Positions 30,311 through 42,486 of a DNA stretch of 64,000 nucleotides are shown piece after piece (the first letter of the stretch is position 1; each line of letters opens with the position of its first letter). The notes beneath the pieces are model-generated. The model saw only the letters and a list, made by a program, of their open reading frames with translations. It had not been told where the DNA came from and did no database searches. The position numbers were made by a program, and so were the translations under genes. The stretch is from Macrolepiota albuminosa (taxonomy: Eukaryota > Basidiomycota > Agaricomycetes > Agaricales > Agaricaceae): assembly GCA_027475525.1 (NCBI GenBank), contig JAMWFC010000117.1, positions 4,946,183 through 5,010,182 of the forward strand, written 5' to 3'.

Positions 30311-33300
30311 TCTGGGCCCCATCAAACAGGTCACCCTCCTGCAGGAGGCCTTGTCTACATACTGTTCCCAGTCTGAACCTCTACCCACCACTGCTGGGCA
30401 AATCATGAACACCATCTGACATGTGTTCAATATTGGGGCAATTAATGCTGATCTTTTCACATGCATCACACTCTTAAACAGCCTCAATGACCCCTTGTTT
30501 GAGGCCCTTCAGAACTCCATATTGATGCTTCTCAGCAAAAGCACAATGGAGTCACCTTGCCAGCCAACTGACATTCACCTGCTAATGGAGAATGCACAGA
30601 ACATCTTTAATGCCAAGGCCAACTCTGCTCATGCTGCTGCCCTCAACATGAAAGGAGGAGCAATATCCCATAGCACTGACCAACCTGGACATAATTATGG
30701 TCTGGGTGCAGTCTGCTTCAAGAATTGCAATTCATGTAAGTGGCCATGCCAAGGACACATAAAGCAGTTCTGCATTCAGAAAAGTGGTGAGATGGCTGGA
30801 AAGTCTGTTGCCAATGCACAAGCCACCTAGAGAGCCTTTAAGAATAAGGAATCTCCCAGTGACAACACTCCTGCAAAGTCTTATGTTGCTCTCACCAGAA
30901 TCAATGGGAAGCTATGGTATGTCAATCCAACAAATCTTGGCCAACTCCCTGCTCCACCAGAGACTGCAGCAATTGCCAACCTGAAACCTTTCCAGGAATC
31001 AGGGCTTCCATCAGATCACATTACAGAGTACTGGGAGCATGTGAGCTTCACAGCCATGGAGGAAGCCAGGGCAACCATAGACTGGAACAGAGACTCCACA
31101 GATGTAGACAATTGGATACTGGCCATGGACATAACACTATCTGCACAGCCAAAACACACTCTGCTTACCTCCCCAATGACCCCATTCCTAGTAAATTCAG
31201 GGGCAACAGTCCATATATCTCCTTATTACAACGACTTCCTCACTTTACCTCACCCAAAATCAATGCCTCTATTCCCTAAAGCTCAGCTCCACCCTCACTG
31301 AACATTGTATATATGCTGCCCAGCACACTACAGACCTAGAAGTTTGGCATCATTACCTCAGCCATGCTAACTACCAAATGGTCATGGATATGGCAAAGTC
31401 TGGTCTCATCGCAGGTGTGCCCTCTATCTTCAGCTCTGAAAACCCCAAGTGTGACTCATGCATCCTCAGCAAACAGACTCAAAATGCTGTGCCTAAGGTG
31501 CAAGAAGAGGGGCAAAAGGCTACATGGAAGCTAGAGATCATATGGGTAGATCTGGCAGAACCACAGGCAGTAGTGTCTCAAAATGGATATAGATATATAA
31601 TGAATCTGGTTGATGATTATACCAGTGAACATTGGTTGATCCTCCTTCAGCAAAAAGGTGAAGCATTTACTCACCTTAAAGCATGGCAAATGGCATAGGA
31701 AAGCAAGATTCAATTTAAACAGAATGTGTCACGATGGAGAACTCAATAGGCATCAGATGGAGCAATGGCTTTTGTTGCAAGGAGCAGAACAACAATTCAG
31801 TGTGGCATATACATTGGCACACATTGGGCATGTAAAAAGAATTCATCATACTCTTATGAGCAAGGCTCAAGCAATGCACATAGCAATGGACTGTCCAGCA
31901 AACCTGTAGGATGAGTTTTACTTAATAGCCTCACATCTTCATAAACATGCACTCACAAAATTCCTAAAGGATATCACTCCCATTTGTATATGCACAAAAT
32001 TGGTTGCAAAGCCTTTGTCTTGATACTGGCTGAACACAATCCAAAATTCTATGTGTGCTCAATTGAATGCATTTGAAATGAATATGCTAGAAATTTGAAG
32101 GCTTACAGATGCTATAAGAAAAAGACCAGAAAAATTTACAAGACCTACCATGTAAAATTCCACAAAAGCCATGAAGGACTTGCATCCACTCAAACACCTG
32201 CTGCTCAAGAGTATCTCACTAACAAAACTACACCATACATTCATAATGATCCTGAGCCCACCTTCTTTGATGACTATCTCTATCCCATAAATCCAGTTCA
32301 AAGTCAGCTGCCTCCTCAAAGCAATCAGCAGGACTTACCAAAACACAATGATGCTCTGTTTCCTCTGGTCCCACAGTTGCAACAATCCAGCCGCATACCC
32401 ACTCCAACCAAAAAGACAGCCCCAGACAATCCACCTGTTTTCTGAGTACAAAGAGCTGTGCAAGAATTGATCGAGGCAGGAGAATGAGTCTGTGCTTGAT
32501 GACTACAGGTAAACAGTCAGGAGCTGGGAATAGCTGATCCAACTGGGGCAGATTTAGATCAGGGCCTGGACCCACAAGATCTTGCCAATGTCACTTCCAT
32601 TGAGGACCTGGAACATCTACTTGCCTTGATCAAGGACCCACAGTACAACCCTGTAGCATTCAACATCAGTGATTAACCTCAAACATGGGTGGAGGTAAAG
32701 GAATCAGGTGACTCAGGCAAATGGGAAGTGGCATACTGTGACAAAATCAATTCTCTATAAAAGATGGGTGTATATAAGCTAGTCCCATGCTTGGCTGTCC
32801 CAATAGGATAAAAGGTGAGGACGGGGCAACCTGTCTTTAAGATCAAGCAAGATGAGTATGGGAGGGCTGTAAGATTTAAGGTGAGACTTGTGTTCAGAGG
32901 TTATGAGCAAATTTATAGACAGGATTACACAAAAACAACTTCACCAACTGCATGCATCAAATCCTGGTGCATTCTCCTCCACCTCGTGGCTACAAAAGGC
33001 TGAGATGCCATTTAGGTCAATGTCAAGACCACCTTCCTTTATGGTATCCTCCCTGATGAAGAAATTCAGTTCATGAAACAACCTGAAGGTTTTAAGGAGG
33101 AGGGGAAAGAGGACTGGGTGTGGATGTTGGTACATAGTCTGTATGGAATGAAGCAAGCAGGGAGGATATGGAACAAGACAGTGAATGATAACATGACAAT
33201 GTGGGGGTTCAAATGGCTACCATGCGAGTCCTGCATCTATTACAGAGTCACTAATCAGGGCACAGTCATTGCAGCGGTGCATGTGGATGATTTCTTATCA

Positions 33301-33775
33301 ATCACTAGCACAAAAGCAGAGAATGAGCACTTCAAAGCCCAAATGCATGAAGTATGGACAATTTCTGATCTGGGACTACCATGTTTTGTTGTGGGGATAG
33401 CAATCAAATTGGATCACTCGAACAAACTGGTAAAATTGTCCCAGACAGCGCTCATCAACAAGGTAACCAAGCAGTTCAGACAGAAGAATGCAGCACCCCT
33501 ATCCCTACCCATGGATCCCAATTCAAAGCTCAGATGAATTGACTGCAAAACCCTTCCTCAGGAGGAGCAATGCACCCTGGAATGTACCCCCTACCACCAA
33601 CTAGTTGGAGGTCTACTCTACATAGCCATATTGACTTGCCCAGACATAGCCTTCAGGCTCCAACAGCTGACCCAATATCTCAATTCCTATAGCACTCTAT
33701 ACTGGAATGCAGCAATACAGCTGGTCAGATACCTGAAAGGAACCTGTGACCTTCAGCTTCATCTCAGCAGACACT
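30311..33775 (+). pseudogene. gag-pol: Copia relic D: CpG-depleted gag-pol of family A
   Basis: This aligns along its length with copia A from A position 19249 (mid-gag) to 22975 (before RNase H). Nearly every CpG of A is TpG or CpA here; for example, in the first 250 bp all CpG sites compared are changed. This gives many stops, such as the one at 30417-30419 and TAG at 30827-30829. A deletion of roughly 180 bp after the protease (at about 31250) and smaller indels are visible. Zinc-cluster, protease, integrase and RT (HVDDFLS, about 33283) motifs remain recognisable. Dead. Confidence 0.9.
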
Positions 33776-34118
33776 ACATTTCTCTTCCTATATTAACTCT
33801 CCACCCTGACATACCGTATTATAGATATATAAACCTGTTACCAGACATTGTGCATACCCTCAGTCAAGTATATGAGACTGAGGGTAAGCAATCACATACT
33901 CAGAATGACGGACATCATGCTAATAGCTATACCTAGTCGCATTACTTACTTGTGTGATCTAGGCGTTAACTTCTAACAAATATGGACTAGATAGAAACAC
34001 ACCCTCAGTCATTTATACGGGACTGAGGGTGAGCAAACATTTACTTTACTGTAACTACAATTACTGACAGTAACATTACAGTATCATAACTGATATTGTA
34101 TAGGTCCGAATTCTAACA
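33776..34118 (+). repeat. Nested LTR remnants at the 3' end of relic D
   Basis: 33776-33979 is the right part of a solo copia LTR of another family, with TATATAAA (33826), a hairpin at 33856-33885 and the end TTCTAACA. It sits in a family-A LTR whose remaining part, 33980-34118, has the hairpin 34001-34030 and ends TTCTAACA. That LTR lacks the internal tail duplication found in copia A, so the duplication is polymorphic in the family. The RNase H region was deleted up to the solo LTR. Confidence 0.75.
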
Positions 34119-34220
34119 CCCGTTACCTAGTAAACTTGTCTTCATCTAGGTGTAGTGCCCCGCTTTTGTCAAGACTCCGCCACTACCATCCACGTCAGCG
34201 CCTTGTGGTATGGATCAGGC
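34119..34220. other. Unique flank between relic D and copia C
   Basis: About 100 bp of CpG-containing sequence, no gene. It ends with the target duplication CAGGC of copia C. Confidence 0.6.
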
Positions 34221-34546
34221 TGTTGGGCCACATGGCCACATGGCCACCGTCACTTTGTCTTATCACACATATCACACCATCATCTTTGTATGCCTCCCCT
34301 TTGTTTATTTCATTTCTTTGTTACATACTTATATATATACTGCTACGTACATGGACAAACCCTCAGTCACTCATACTGGACTGAGGGTACGTCAACATAT
34401 TTCTACACACAGATTAATTATACTAAAGTTGTACCTCTAGAATCGTATACTTACAGTCAGATATTAGGTATGATGCAATATAGTCACTCATACTGGACTG
34501 AGGAATCATATACTTACAGTCGGATATTAGGTGCTAAGTTCTAACA
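34221..34546 (+). repeat. 5' LTR of copia C
   Basis: 326 bp, TGTTGGGCC...TTCTAACA. TATATATA at 34332, hairpin at 34359-34388, then a truncated hairpin copy (about 34482-34503) joined to a second copy of the tail. Confidence 0.9.
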
Positions 34547-34557
34547 GGTTATGGGCC
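34547..34557 (+). promoter_or_regulatory. Primer-binding site of copia C
   Basis: GGTTATGGGCC directly after the LTR; half-tRNA initiator-Met type. Confidence 0.8.
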
Positions 34558-35253
34558 ATTGTGGTGCTCTTTGAAACACCACACAACAAACTTTTTTTTG
34601 CACCCACATATCACGTCTATCACACTTCAGGACCTACTCCCCGATCAATCAATCATCACCAGTTGATCCTATTCTCGCACAACAGCTGAGGTCCCCTTGT
34701 TCTTTCTGTTGCCTTTTTTTGTAAAAATAATGCAATGAGTTCTACTTATCATCTCACTACTATGTCTCTCCTGCAGTCTGCTGACACGTCTTATCTGCGT
34801 ATCCGTCCTGCTAAATTGAATGCTCATTGGCCAGCCTTGGAAACTCCATTTGATTGTGCCACTGGAGAATTCAGCAAGTGGTCCACAAATCTCGAGATCT
34901 TCCTTCAACAGAGCGGTCTCAATCGCTATATCTTTGCGCCGGTGACCAGGCCTGATCGCCTCATCGCACAACCTGACCCCAGCACTGAGCCCAATGCCTA
35001 TGCCAACTGGTTATCCAACAATGACTTGATCATCAGCGTCATTCGCGCTGCAGTATCAGATGCGGAACAGGAGGGTTTAGCCACAGACGGCACAGCCAAG
35101 GAGTGCTACAATGCACTGAAGTCTTGAGCTCATCATGAGGGACCAGTCAAACAGGTCACTTTGATCCGTGAGGCCCTGTCCACTTACACCCCCATTTCTG
35201 AGCCAATCAAGAATACTGCGCAGAGGATTTGTGAACTCATTGATAGAGCCTTC

Positions 35254-35407
35254 GCCATTTCAAATGCATCGCTTTACTGAATTCTATCAACGACAAATCG
35301 TTTGAATCAGTCCAGACCCAAGTTTCTCGGGCCATTTCAAATGCATCGCTTTACTGAATTCTATCAACGACAAATCGTTTGAATCAGTCCAGACCCAAGT
35401 TTCTCGG
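35254..35407. repeat. Exact 77-bp tandem duplication (in copia C gag)
   Basis: 35254-35330 and 35331-35407 are identical. One of six exact duplications of this period; probably an assembly join. Confidence 0.9.
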
Positions 35408-38400
35408 GACTCGCCGACTCTACCAAAGATAGAGTGTACACTTCCACCGACATTCAGAAGCTTTTCCAAACCATCGACAGCCTCGCCTCTCTTTTGAGAC
35501 CCCCTTCTGACACCACCTTAGTTGCCAAATCTTCCACTCGCTCTCACAATCATGGTCCAAATTTCCTGTGCTGCGAGATATGTTATCAACTTGGCCTTAA
35601 CTGCCGAGGACACACCAAAGCCTGGTGCATAAAGCCAGGGAGAGGAATGGCTGGCAAGACTATTGAGGAGTCAAAGGCTGCACGCCTAGCAGCGCGAGGA
35701 GGAGGTACTAAGTCAGGAGGAGGGAATAACAAGTTGGGAGGAGGATTGAATACAAAGACCAGTATCACAGTCAAAGGACTTGATGGACAAGCATACGTCG
35801 TTGACACATCACACCTTCAGAAAATCCAGGTTGACAACACAAAAACAGACTCCACAGAGTTCACCGGTGTCGCATCATCTGTCCCCCACATCAATTCTAC
35901 TGACTTCTTTGAGTATGAAGGATTCATGGCTATTGAAAGTGACGTAAACGACTATGGTAACGATCTCCGAGTATCCATTGACTGGGGGGACAATGTCGCT
36001 AAAGACTGTGAAACCATTTTCGCAACTACAGTCATCACCCCTCTCAACCAGATCGATCGCACCTCGCTAGTTTCCCTCAATGAAAAACCCTTCTACCTTG
36101 ATTCAGGGGCTACGGTACATATCTCCCCATGTAAATCCAACTTCGTCACCTTACAAGCAATACCACCTCAAGCAATCAAAGGCATAGGCGGTTCATCTAT
36201 AGCAGCAATTGGCATCGGAAAAATATGAGTTCACATACAAAACAAAGCTGATTGTCCTGGAAAACACGTTATACATTCCCACATCCACCGTACACCTTAT
36301 ATCTGTTTCCGCACTTGTCTCTGGTATGAATGCCTCCATCACCTTCACCAATGCAGGAGTCGCTATCCTTGACAGCAATAGTGGTACATTATTGGCATCT
36401 GGACCATTAATTCCTGGACGATGCTTATACATGCTTGATCTTCAGACCGCACTTGCTGAACACGCTCTCACCACTACACAACAACCAGTTAAACTCAACA
36501 CCTGGCACTGGCGTCTTGGCCATGCTAACTACCAAGTCGTGGCTACTATGGCACGTGCGGGCATGCTCCCAGGTACACCATCCGCTTCACTCCCTGCACA
36601 ACCGAAATGTGATGTTTGTACTCTTGGGAAACAGATAAAGACATTGGTTCTGAGAGTGCAGGAGGAAGGGTGGAGGGCTACTGAAAGGCTTATGATCATA
36701 TGGATAGACTTAGCGGGTCCAATGCATGTCCAATCATGTACAGGCAATAGATATATTATGGACTTAGTTGACGACTACACGAATATGGCGTGGTCCATCC
36801 CTCTCAGATCCAAGAACAAAGCCTTGACAACACTACAGACCTGGGAACGAGCCAGAGAACTCGAGACTGGCAAAAGGGTGGGCATATTTCGCACGGGGAA
36901 TGATGGAGAGCTCAAGAGCCATGAAATGAACAGGTGGTTAAGCTCCATTGGGTCAAGACAGCAGTTCGGAGCTCCTTATACTTTGGCCCACATGGGCCGC
37001 ATCAAACATATGCATAGAACGCTACAAGGGAAGGCTAGAACCATGAGAATAGCTGCCAAATGTCCTGAGTCACTATGGGACGAGTTCTATCTTACTGCAT
37101 CCCATTTACACCAGAAAACACCTACTAAATCCTTAAAAGGAAGCACCCCGTTTCAACTCTGGTATAATTGGCCACCCGACTACTCATACATGCATGAAAT
37201 AGGATGTCATGCATTTGTCCTGATCCAAAACGAGTACAACCCTAAGGTCAGTGCACGAAGTATAGAGTGTGTTCTTATTGGCTACGGACAGAACTCCAAG
37301 ACCTATCGCTGCTACGACCCACAAACTCAGAAGATATACGAATCGTATCATGTAAGGTTCCTTGAGCAACACAATGGGCACCCAATTACCACAGAGCCCC
37401 CTAGCTCGACGCCAACGATTACTGTGACATGGGATGAGCCAAGCACGATAAGTCAGGTCGAGAAACTGTTGACGAACGCTCCAACCACACTGGATGACGA
37501 CAATGATGAGTACCCTATCATGCCTCCCCTACCAAACCTGCTCAATTGGGACGACAATGCTGGGCAACAAGGGGAAGATCCGCCACCACAAGCAACACTA
37601 CCGAGAAGGTCTAGTCGCATATCTGTACCCATGGCAAAATCTCAGCCAGACAATCCCCCTGCAACACGTCTCGAACGCGCCGTCCAGGAGTCACGCAATG
37701 CCGCAGCGAGGACCGAACGTTGTCAAACTGTGATCAATGCAGAGCCAGATGAATGACAAGATCAAGCTCACAATGACGACTTGGTTCCCAACCCCCCTGA
37801 CCTAGCAAACATTGCATCTATGAGCGAGATAGAACACCTACTGGCGCTCGCAGAATCCCAAGCCAATCCCATCAGCTTGGATCTGGGTGATGAACCGTTG
37901 ACATGGCGGGAGGCACTGGAGTCATCTGATGCCGACAAGTGGAAAACGGCATATGAAGAGGAGCTACAATCGCTGAAGGATATGGGGGTATACAAACTCA
38001 TACCTAGAGATCAAGTTCCACTAGGCCATAAAATTTGGAAGGGCAGGCCCGTGTTCAAAATCAAGCATGATGAGACAGGCAGGGCCGTACGATACAAAGT
38101 ACGCTTGGTGTTCAAAGGATTTGAACAAGTCTACGGAAAGGACTACACAAAAACGACCTCACCTACCGCCCGCATGGAATCATGGCAAATTCTTCTGCAC
38201 ATTGCTGCAACGAAGGGATGGGACGCCACCCAGATCAACGTCAAGACAGCCTTCTTGTACGGTATCCTACCCGAGGACAAAACTCAATACATGCAGCAGC
38301 CCAAGGGATTTGAAGAACCGAACAAACCAGACTGGGTGTGGTGCCTCATGCACGGCCTCTACGGAATGAAGCAAGCCGGCCATATATGGAACGCTACCGT

Positions 38401-38656
38401 CAACAAAAAGATGACTTCCTGGGGGTTTACTTGCCTAGCATGTGAGCCCTGTGTTTACTATAGAAAGAGGGACTTAGGTACAGTCATCACCGCACTGCAC
38501 GTCGACAATTTCCTATCAATCGCCAGCACCAAGGCCGAAAACGATCACTTCAAAGTGCAAATGCAATCCGAATGGACGATTACTGATCTCGGCACGCCTA
38601 GATTTGTTGTAGGAATCTCTGTTGAGTGGGATCACGATAAGGGCCTAGTCAGACTA

Positions 38657-38944
38657 TGTTGGACCATACGGCCACCGTCGCTTTGTTCCCCGTCGTTGGA
38701 CTATACGGCCACCGTCGCTTTGTCCCCCGTCACACGTATCACACGCCACCTCCTCTCTTTTGATATCTTCCAGTCCTTTGTCCTATATTCTCTATATATA
38801 TCGATACGTACACAGACCTACCCTCAGTCACTTATCTCAGACTGAGGGTACGTCATTATACCTACACTATTAACCGCATTGACTTATATTGTGCCCGTAG
38901 AACTATACTTACAAGTATACGTTAGGTGTGATTTAGTTCTAATA
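38657..38944 (+). mobile_element. Solo copia LTR inside copia C reverse transcriptase
   Basis: 288 bp, TGTTGGACC...TTCTAATA (CA end changed to TA), with target duplication GACTA (38652-38656, 38945-38949). TATATATA at 38793 and hairpin at 38820-38849. Its first 75 bp contain a diverged 37-bp direct repeat. No truncated second hairpin. Removing it and one GACTA restores the RT frame. Confidence 0.9.
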
Positions 38945-39303
38945 GACTATGCCAAACTGCACTGATTGATAAAATTGTACAGCAATTCGGCCAAAAGGAC
39001 GCAAGTCCACTTTCCCTCCCCCTCGATCCAGGTTTGAAACTACGAAGAATCGATCGTTCTACGCTCTCATATGAAGAACAGCTCGTTCTGAATCGCACCC
39101 CATACAGGTCACTCGTTGGCTGTCTTCTATACGTTGCTATATCAACTCGCCCTGACATCGCTTACGCCGTTCAACAGCTGACACAATTTGTGGATAACTA
39201 CGCAACGGTCCATTGGAACGCCGCAATAAGACTAGTGCGATACCTCAAAGGAACTCGTGATTTGAAACTCACCCTTGGCGGAAAGCTAAGTTCTAACACA
39301 GGC

Positions 39304-40490
39304 GGAGGACGAACGCCTCAATGATGAGAAGTCAGTGAATTTACTATGCTTTTGAATGCCGTTGTGATACGTGGCGGCGATCCCACTATTCGCGATACAC
39401 GTCAAACTTTGACGAGGAAATCTACTTTTTGTTTTGGCTAGCTGCATGACACATTATCGCCAGGAGCAGAGCTTGTTCCACGATTGCGCTGCTCTTCTCC
39501 CACCCCAAGCTTTAGATCGATAAATTCATTCCTTGCACCTGCCCTCAGTGTATGTATGCATGAAACATAATTCTTCAGGTATCTATAACACTTATAGATT
39601 GCCTTCGTATTTACCGTCAGTAGAGCCTTTCAAGGGGATTTGTGAGCATATGAGCTCCATTCCTTGGTAAAACTATGCTTGCACTATCAGTCGCTCACTC
39701 TCATGCTCAGAACTTGTGATTGTTGCCTGGTGTACTCCAAATTCATCCCAGCAGCGTATTATCTGCTCGTGTCATTGTCTTTTCATCAATTATAATCAAG
39801 GATCGGCTAGATCAACGTCAGATGCTATGCATTTACTCTCTATTGAAAGGCATTCAGACAATCAATCAACGTGCACAGTGTTGTGTTAGTAGAAGCATTC
39901 TAGGTCCTTCCTGGAATTAAATCATTCTCCATGTAGAGGTGGCGATCCATGGATGTCTATTATGGTACGATTTCACGTCCTTAGAATAGGACTCTTACAA
40001 TGTATGTTCGGTTGCGCTCTCGCTTGTTCTTAGCTTACCCTTCCTGGGAGTTGTCACCGTCGGCACGTAGTGATGCAGCGACAAATGTGAGTGCACATCA
40101 AACTTCATCATTGCTTCTTTCTTTATTCCTTTTCCTTTATCCTTCAATCTACCCAGATATGAAAGAATCCTTCTTTGCCACTATTGGTATATACGAGCAC
40201 GCCATGCCACAGCCTTAGTCAATTGAGGACAGTTACTTACTGTTCTATCGCGTGTTAAACTTAAGGGTTTTGCAGCTGCATGTATACTGCACGGGATATC
40301 CTAACATTATCTGCGTGAATCCATAACCGGTTCTGGTCACGCCTCCGGTGGCAGCCTCAAGCTATCGGGTGGTTATTGTATGACCTATACATGGCAGCAT
40401 GCGTGTTAGACAAGAGTCCTCAGAAAGCCTCAAAATTTGCCCGAGCATTGGCCATGAGGGTGGTGATCAAGGGTCTATCTGTTCCGATGA
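39304..40490. other. Gene-free intergenic region
   Basis: About 1.2 kb with moderate CpG content. ORFs are short and lack recognisable motifs, and no repeat shared with the rest of the window was noticed. It separates copia C from element F. Confidence 0.5.
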
Positions 40491-40653
40491 GGGTTGCCCT
40501 GGTCATCACGAGGAACGAGAGGTGGACAGAGCGTGATCTTTGAGTGAAGTGGCGGTGCAGTCACGAGGTAACCTTTTTTCTCTCCGCAACCGCCAGCCAC
40601 CGCAGCCTTCACCGCAGCGTAGCGCAAGTTCAGTCCGTGGTGGAAAAAGTTTT
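40491..40653 (+). repeat. Split direct repeat A1 of element F
   Basis: 163 bp, GGGTTGCCCTGGTC... to GGAAAAAGTTTT. Same as 45996-46146 apart from a 12-bp extra CCTTCACCGCAG. Confidence 0.9.
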
Positions 40654-40705
40654 ATCGATAATTCTGAGTAGCATTTTCATTTCCAAAAAAAAAAAAAAAG
40701 AAGCT

Positions 40706-42486
40706 ATGATTACACTACTGGTCGACCCAAACTCAGAAGCATTACCAGACTTCAATTCAGACGAACATAGGCTCACTAGAGAAGCTATTAGGCATGGTAG
40801 AGACGGAATGTCGAATGAGCAAGCCGTCGAAGTATTAATCAACATTTGGAACGCGGATCAGGAGCGGAAAAAGGCCATCTGGGAAGCTGAATGCGAGGAA
40901 AGAGAAGCGGCTGAAAGGCCGCAGAGGCAACAAGGCAGAGCAGATGAAGCGAGGCATGCCGCTGATGACGATATGCTCCAGTCCAGGCTATCACGCGATC
41001 AGTCTCCTGCAGAAGGAGAAAAGGCTCCTAACCTTGTAGCTGGGATGCCAGTTCCGGACGTTATCGAGTACCCGCCTGCGCGCTTTGCTATTAAGAAGCT
41101 GAGGGAGCGCGAGTACATCGAGCTAAGTTACTTCACCCCCGAAGGGCGGGCAGAGGCCGCTAAGAATGAGTCGGTGTCGTCAAGCGAGATTTTCACATTA
41201 GCCAAAGAGGATGATGTCCTATCGTTGAAACCGGTCGTGAACTTCAAGGGTTCAAAGAGCAAAGCCACCCAAGACGAAGACCTGTCCTGGACCAAGTATG
41301 TATTGCTTCTACCAACTTCTTGGAAAACATTATATAGGAAGGCTGGCCGGGCAATATGGTCGACGCTATGCACACTTTCTTTTTTCGCCTGACAAACCAC
41401 AAACTGCACAACGAGGGAGCAGATGGTTTAAAGGTGCTTACTCTTTATCAAGCCCGCATTAGAAGAGAGTGGCACAGGCAGATAAAGAATCCACCCAGAG
41501 CGGGAATCTTTGACATCGGTTTGATAGATGATAGAGTGCTCAGGACTTTGAAGGATCAAGTGTACGACTCGAAGCGGAACGCCGCAATCGCAGGTGAGTC
41601 AAGACAAGTCTCGAGGTTACAACTAAGCTGATTGTGTCCGTATTTCATCGTCACTCCATTATCCCGAACTTTCTGCTGTATCATGCTTTATTGCTTAATC
41701 GCGTATAACCTCCCTGTTTGTCTTGGGGCTGGTTTGCTCGGGGATGCTTTATTATCTACCCCTTGCTGCATATGACAACTCGTATCGTTGGCTTTATAAA
41801 AAATCCTGCGCCGTGAATCGCGAACCAACTTTCCGATTCTGCTTTATAAACGGCTGCACGGTGGTGACCTCTACGGCCCTGGCTCGTGGTCGTTTGCATT
41901 ACGCCTTATTCTGCTTTAATCACGCTGTAATGGGATTCATGAATGACCCAATTTGTGCCGCTCCCCACTCTTGCCTGCTATGTCGTGATTTGCCCTGACT
42001 TGGTTATATCCAACTCCGTGGCTCATAAAGACCTCAATGCTCTCAGGAGTGAGGTAAAAGCGTGGGCTTCGCCTGGCCGAAGCAAAAGGAAATGCTTGAG
42101 CTCACCAGGAGAAGGGAAAGAGTCTCCTAGATCCAAAGGGTCCAAGCACCGAAAAGATCAGAAGAGCAACGAGTTTTTTCACTCCCGCGCAGGAGCATCA
42201 TCAGGCTCAGCCAGCACAACCAACACGGCCTGCGCAGTTTGCCTTGGTCGACACACCCACAACATTTGGCACTGTACCGCACGAGACTTGTGGAGCGGTT
42301 CAAAAGCCTACGTATCACGAAACAAACAAGGCAGGCTCATCAACTCCGAAGGGAAAGAGCTGTGCACCGATTGGCAAAAGCCAAGAGGTTGCGGAGTACA
42401 ATCCCACGACCACAAACACGAATGCTCGGGATGTGGAAGGAAGGATCACGGAGCTCAAAGATGCGATCTCGCTCAGAAACTTTAGG
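40706..42486 (+). pseudogene. Gag-like ORF1 of element F, frame-broken
   Basis: An ATG at 40706 follows an A-rich run. The N-terminal part is charged and coiled-coil-like (about 40860-40960). At about 41352-41360 the frame shifts; a 2-bp AT gain would explain it (the frame resumes as MVDAMHTFFFRLTNHKL). A sequence from GTGAGT (41593) to CTCAG (about 42046) interrupts the homology and could be an intron of about 455 nt. The last part (42047-42486) carries two Cys/His motifs: CAVCLGRHTHNIWHC and CTDWQKPRGC...HECSGCGRKDHGAQRC. These match the finger type of element M. Nucleic-acid binding is the likely role. Confidence 0.65.

Larger units (their letters stand above)
34735..39284 (+). pseudogene. 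gag-pol: Copia C gag-pol with stops, frame breaks and an insertion
   Basis: Gag starts near 34735 and runs to TGA at 35125-35127. A 77-bp exact duplication (35254-35407) shifts the frame, but this may be an assembly fault. Gag resumes at 35434 with a Cys/His cluster (CCEICYQLGLNCRGH) and protease (LDSGATVHIS, about 36100). A frame break lies at about 36215-36228. Integrase follows in 36209-37756 (HWRLGHANY, CDVCTLGKQ, DLAGPM, GNDGELKS). A TGA stands at 37754-37756. RT continues in register (VYGKDYTKTTSP, YGMKQAGHIW). The active-site VDD reads VDN (about 38500). After the nested LTR the frame resumes exactly (RLC then QTALIDK) and stops at the deletion. Related to family A but distinct. Confidence 0.88.
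34221..39298 (+). mobile_element. Ty1/copia element C, truncated at its 3' end
   Basis: 5' LTR 34221-34546, primer-binding site, gag-pol, then an abrupt join at about 39285 from the RNase H border to the last 14 bp of the 3' LTR (GCTAAGTTCTAACA). A target duplication CAGGC flanks both ends (34216-34220, 39299-39303), proving that the short terminal piece is the true end. A solo LTR (38657-38944) is nested in reverse transcriptase. It is moderately CpG-rich and has several inactivating changes. Confidence 0.9.

Noticed and set aside
40310..40370. Possible tRNA B box (GGTTCTGGTCACGCC) near 40.33 kb
   Set aside because: No matching A box, acceptor stem or cloverleaf could be drawn around it.
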